Positions 13,068-15,558 of a stretch of DNA of 15,558 nucleotides are shown one piece after another (position 1 is the stretch's first letter; each line of letters begins with the position of its first letter). The notes under the pieces were generated by a model. It was not told the origin of the DNA. It made no database searches and was given only the letters and a program-made list of their open reading frames with translations. This DNA comes from Erythrobacter sp. CCH5-A1 (GTDB lineage Bacteria > Pseudomonadota > Alphaproteobacteria > Sphingomonadales > Sphingomonadaceae): positions 1 through 15,558 of the forward strand of contig NZ_LSKQ01000077.1 in NCBI RefSeq assembly GCF_001557115.1, read 5' to 3'. Position numbers and translations under genes: made by a program.

Positions 13068-15424
13068 ACTTCTCTCCCATTTTCGGTTTCCGCGGTCGCT
13101 TCGTGCAAATGGGCCATGGCCACAGCGGCCTGCCCCAAAGCCAGACCGCCATCATTGGCGGGCACTCTCGAGTGGCTGAGGACGTTGAGCCCCAGTTGTT
13201 CCAATCCTTCATGGACCAGGCGGAACAGCGTGGCGTTCTGGAAACAGCCGCCAGACAGGGCCACAGTATCAGGGCCATCGTCTGCGGTCAGGCGCTGCGC
13301 CATGGCCACAACAGACCGTGCGAGGCCGCGATGGAACCGCGCGGACATCACCCCAACAGGCGTATTCAGCAGCAGGTCACCCAGCATCGCCCGCCACACG
13401 GCGAGCGGTTCAACATAGGGAAGCCCACGCCCGCCCAGCAACGGAATGGAAAAAGGATAGGCCAGATCGTCCGGCTCATTCAGCGCCGCCGGATCGATTG
13501 CTGCTTCCAGCAACATGGCTGCCTGCCCTTCATATTCCTGCCGATCCCAGGCGAGACCGCAGATCGCCGCAGCGGCATCGAACAACCGCCCGCATGAGGA
13601 AGAAAGTGGGCTATTGGTGCCGCTGGCGATCATCGCATCGATCGTGGATCGCGGCATGGCGGAAAGGCGGGCAAACAATGGCAGGTCAGCGAAATTCATC
13701 GCGAATTCGGCCCAGCCCATCTGCGCCATCAAATGGGCATAGGCATTGCGCCAGGGTTCGCGGATCGCCGCAGTCCCACCCGGTAGTGCGACCGGCTTGA
13801 GCATCCCGGCACGACGGTATCCGCGATAATCGCAGATCAGGAACTCACCGCCCCAGATCGTGCCGTCATCACCCAGACCCAGACCGTCAAGCGCGATTCC
13901 CAGTACAGGGGCGGCATCGAGCGAGCGGCCGTTTTCTGCCAGACAGGCGGCGATATGGGCGTGGTGATGCTGTACCGCGATCACCGGTCGTCCATCCGCG
14001 ATTTCGCGCCCATGCTTGGTCGAAAGATATTCAGGATGCGCGTCCACCGCGATTGCCGCTGGCTGATGGTCGTAGAGCTGGGTATAAAGATCGAGGTTGC
14101 GGCGCACATCATCTTCGGTGGCCGCATCTTCCAGATCGCCCATGTGCTGGCTCAGCACAGCTTCGCCATCGCGCACCAGACAGAAGCTGTTCTTGAGCTC
14201 CGCGCCCATGGCCAGTATTGAAATGTCACGCGGAAAGCCGGTGGGCAGGTCGATAGCTCTGGGGGCATAGCCGCGTGCGCGGCGCAGCAGCCGGACCCGG
14301 CCCAGATCGACCCGCGCAACGCTGTCGTCGATCCGGTTGGCAATGTGCCGGTCGTGCATCAGCGCGAATTCGGCAATGCCTTCCAGTTCGGCGCGGGCCT
14401 GCTCGTTAGTCGTGCATTGCGGGCGGCCTGAGAGATTGCCTGAAGTCATCACCACCGGGCGCTTCATCCGCCGCAACAGCAGGTGATGTAGCGGGGTGTG
14501 CGGCAGCATGAAGCCGATACGGTCCAGCCCCGGCGCAACCGCTTCGGGCAGCGGTTCCCCCGATGCGCGCAGCAACACGATCGGCGCTTCAGGCGATGCC
14601 AGCAGTTCGGCTTCCTGTTCCGAGAATTCGGCATAACGGCAGATAACGTCCAGATCGCGCGCCATCAGGGCAAAGGCCTTGCCCCTGCGCCGTTTGCGCA
14701 TACGCAGATCGGCCACCACCTCCGCGCGGGTGGCATCACAGGCGAGATGAAAGCCGCCAAGCCCCTTGATGGCGACGATATGCCCGTTCATCAGCATGCC
14801 GCCTGCGGCATCCACGTCGTCCATCATCGAAAAGGCTTCGTGATTAACAGTACCGGGGCCAAGGCGCTCGATCCATGCGCGTGGTCCGCAAACATGGCAC
14901 GCGATAGGTTGGGCATGGAAGCGCCGGTCTGTCGGATCGGAATATTGCTCTCCGCATTCCGGGCACATCGCGAAACCCCTCATGGTCGTGCGGGCACGAT
15001 CATAGGGGCCGGTCTCGATAATCGAGAAACGCGGCCCGCATTCGGTACAATTGGTAAAGGGGTAGCGATAGCGACGCTCGAAAGGGTCGCGCACTTCTTC
15101 AAGGCAGGCGGAGCAGATTGCCGCATCGGGCGTTACAGCCCCGCGCATGCCATCACCTTCCGATGCACCGATAACGAAGCTCTCGGGCCGCACAGCATCA
15201 ATTGCCACGCGTTCTATCGCATCAATCCGCGCCAATGCAGGCAGAGCCGCGCGCAGTTCGCTTTCAAAGCGCGACACCGCTTCGCCCCAAAGGCGAATTT
15301 CAACCCCGCTGCTGGTGTTGCGCACATCACCGGTTAGCTCAAGCTCGCGTGCAACCCGCCATACAGTGGGCCGGAAGCCTACGCCCTGCACCTGGCCGCG
15401 TACCAGAAGGCGTTCGCCGGTCAC
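13058..15424 (-). CDS. hypF: Carbamoyltransferase HypF
   Basis: About 788 residues, within the family range. HypF uses carbamoyl phosphate and ATP to carbamoylate the C-terminal cysteine of HypE. The domains in order are an acylphosphatase domain (VRGQVQGVGFRPTVWRVA, about residues 5-90), and a zinc region with four CxxC pairs (CSAC, CTEC, CPEC and CHVC, about 105-180). A YrdC-like ATP-binding domain follows (about 200-380, with KGLGGFHLACDA and MTSGNLSGRP). A Kae1-like carbamoyltransferase domain completes it, with VQHHHAHIAACL, DGLGLGDDGTIWGGEF and LSGGCFQNATLF. The chosen start is the GTG at 15422-15424, which overlaps the stop of the upstream frame as GTGA; a GTG at 15439 would add five residues. 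It is the first complete gene of the operon seen here. Confidence 0.96.
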   Translation of the reverse strand: MTGERLLVRGQVQGVGFRPTVWRVARELELTGDVRNTSSGVEIRLWGEAVSRFESELRAALPALARIDAIERVAIDAVRPESFVIGASEGDGMRGAVTPDAAICSACLEEVRDPFERRYRYPFTNCTECGPRFSIIETGPYDRARTTMRGFAMCPECGEQYSDPTDRRFHAQPIACHVCGPRAWIERLGPGTVNHEAFSMMDDVDAAGGMLMNGHIVAIKGLGGFHLACDATRAEVVADLRMRKRRRGKAFALMARDLDVICRYAEFSEQEAELLASPEAPIVLLRASGEPLPEAVAPGLDRIGFMLPHTPLHHLLLRRMKRPVVMTSGNLSGRPQCTTNEQARAELEGIAEFALMHDRHIANRIDDSVARVDLGRVRLLRRARGYAPRAIDLPTGFPRDISILAMGAELKNSFCLVRDGEAVLSQHMGDLEDAATEDDVRRNLDLYTQLYDHQPAAIAVDAHPEYLSTKHGREIADGRPVIAVQHHHAHIAACLAENGRSLDAAPVLGIALDGLGLGDDGTIWGGEFLICDYRGYRRAGMLKPVALPGGTAAIREPWRNAYAHLMAQMGWAEFAMNFADLPLFARLSAMPRSTIDAMIASGTNSPLSSSCGRLFDAAAAICGLAWDRQEYEGQAAMLLEAAIDPAALNEPDDLAYPFSIPLLGGRGLPYVEPLAVWRAMLGDLLLNTPVGVMSARFHRGLARSVVAMAQRLTADDGPDTVALSGGCFQNATLFRLVHEGLEQLGLNVLSHSRVPANDGGLALGQAAVAMAHLHEATAETENGREVCA

Positions 15425-15558
15425 CGCGCCAGATTCCACAAAAGGACGCGATTGTTGCCGCTATCGGCAACCGCCACCAGATCACCCAGCGCTGACAGGC
15501 CATAGGTGAGAACACCGGGAATAAAAGGGGCCACGGATCGGCCGGTAGCACCGGATTA
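15421..15558 (-). CDS. C-terminal tail of an NHL-repeat-like protein (partial)
   Basis: Upstream of hypF, the minus strand reads GVLTYGLSALGDLVAVADS then GNNRVLLWNLAR and stops at 15421-15423. The ADSGNNRVLLW pattern is typical of the last strands of an NHL beta-propeller blade (consensus like VADTGNHRVLVW). The stop overlaps the hypF start, so the gene is coupled to the operon. An in-frame TAA occupies the last three bases of the window (15556-15558), 44 codons upstream. The gene is therefore interrupted, frameshifted or differently organised beyond the edge, and this cannot be settled here. From memory, NHL-repeat proteins accompany actinobacterial-type (group 1h) hydrogenase genes, which would fit. 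Confidence 0.5.

Noticed and set aside
14498..15337. Plus-strand frame of 279 codons
   Set aside because: Antisense to hypF and without recognisable motifs.

Overview
The window looks like accessory DNA of a GC-rich alphaproteobacterium, most likely a sphingomonad. That assignment rests on codon usage and on the flavour of the mer, hyp and transposase proteins, and no taxonomic marker is present. Three blocks lie side by side: a scrap of a tyrosine recombinase at the left edge, a 6.6 kb mercury-resistance transposon of the Tn3 family, and the maturation operon of a [NiFe]-hydrogenase. All genes except merR and tnpR are on the minus strand.

Transposon (241-6850). It is bounded by 49-bp inverted repeats with 42 identical positions. 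It holds tnpA, merA, merP and merT reading left, then a divergent MerR-type promoter, then merR, a three-part res site and tnpR reading right. The mer cargo therefore sits between the transposase and the res/tnpR module, and tnpA lies directly downstream of merA on the same strand. tnpR carries a one-base frameshift in a run of six G. MerT, MerP and MerA together capture, import and reduce Hg(II). No 5-bp target duplication is visible. The right end cuts off the last codons of an alpha/beta-hydrolase gene, whose missing end is not found on the left side, where an integrase gene begins instead. The left flank has therefore probably been rearranged.

Right flank (6797-8044). The truncated alpha/beta-hydrolase, now ending in 17 codons read from the transposon repeat, is followed by about 330 bp without a recognisable gene.

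Hydrogenase maturation operon (8045-15558, transcribed right to left). The order is the end of an NHL-repeat-like gene, then hypF, hypC, a SIS-domain sugar-phosphate isomerase-like gene, hypD, hypE, a nickel/cobalt transporter of the NicO/UreH type, hypA and hypB. Nearly every junction overlaps by one to ten bases, so this is one translationally coupled unit. HypF, HypE, HypC and HypD make and carry the Fe(CN)2CO group. HypA and HypB insert nickel, and the transporter supplies it. The hydrogenase structural genes should lie beyond the right edge. The most unusual points are a HypA that lacks its zinc-binding domain, the SIS gene inside the operon, and the placement of the mercury cargo within the transposon core.
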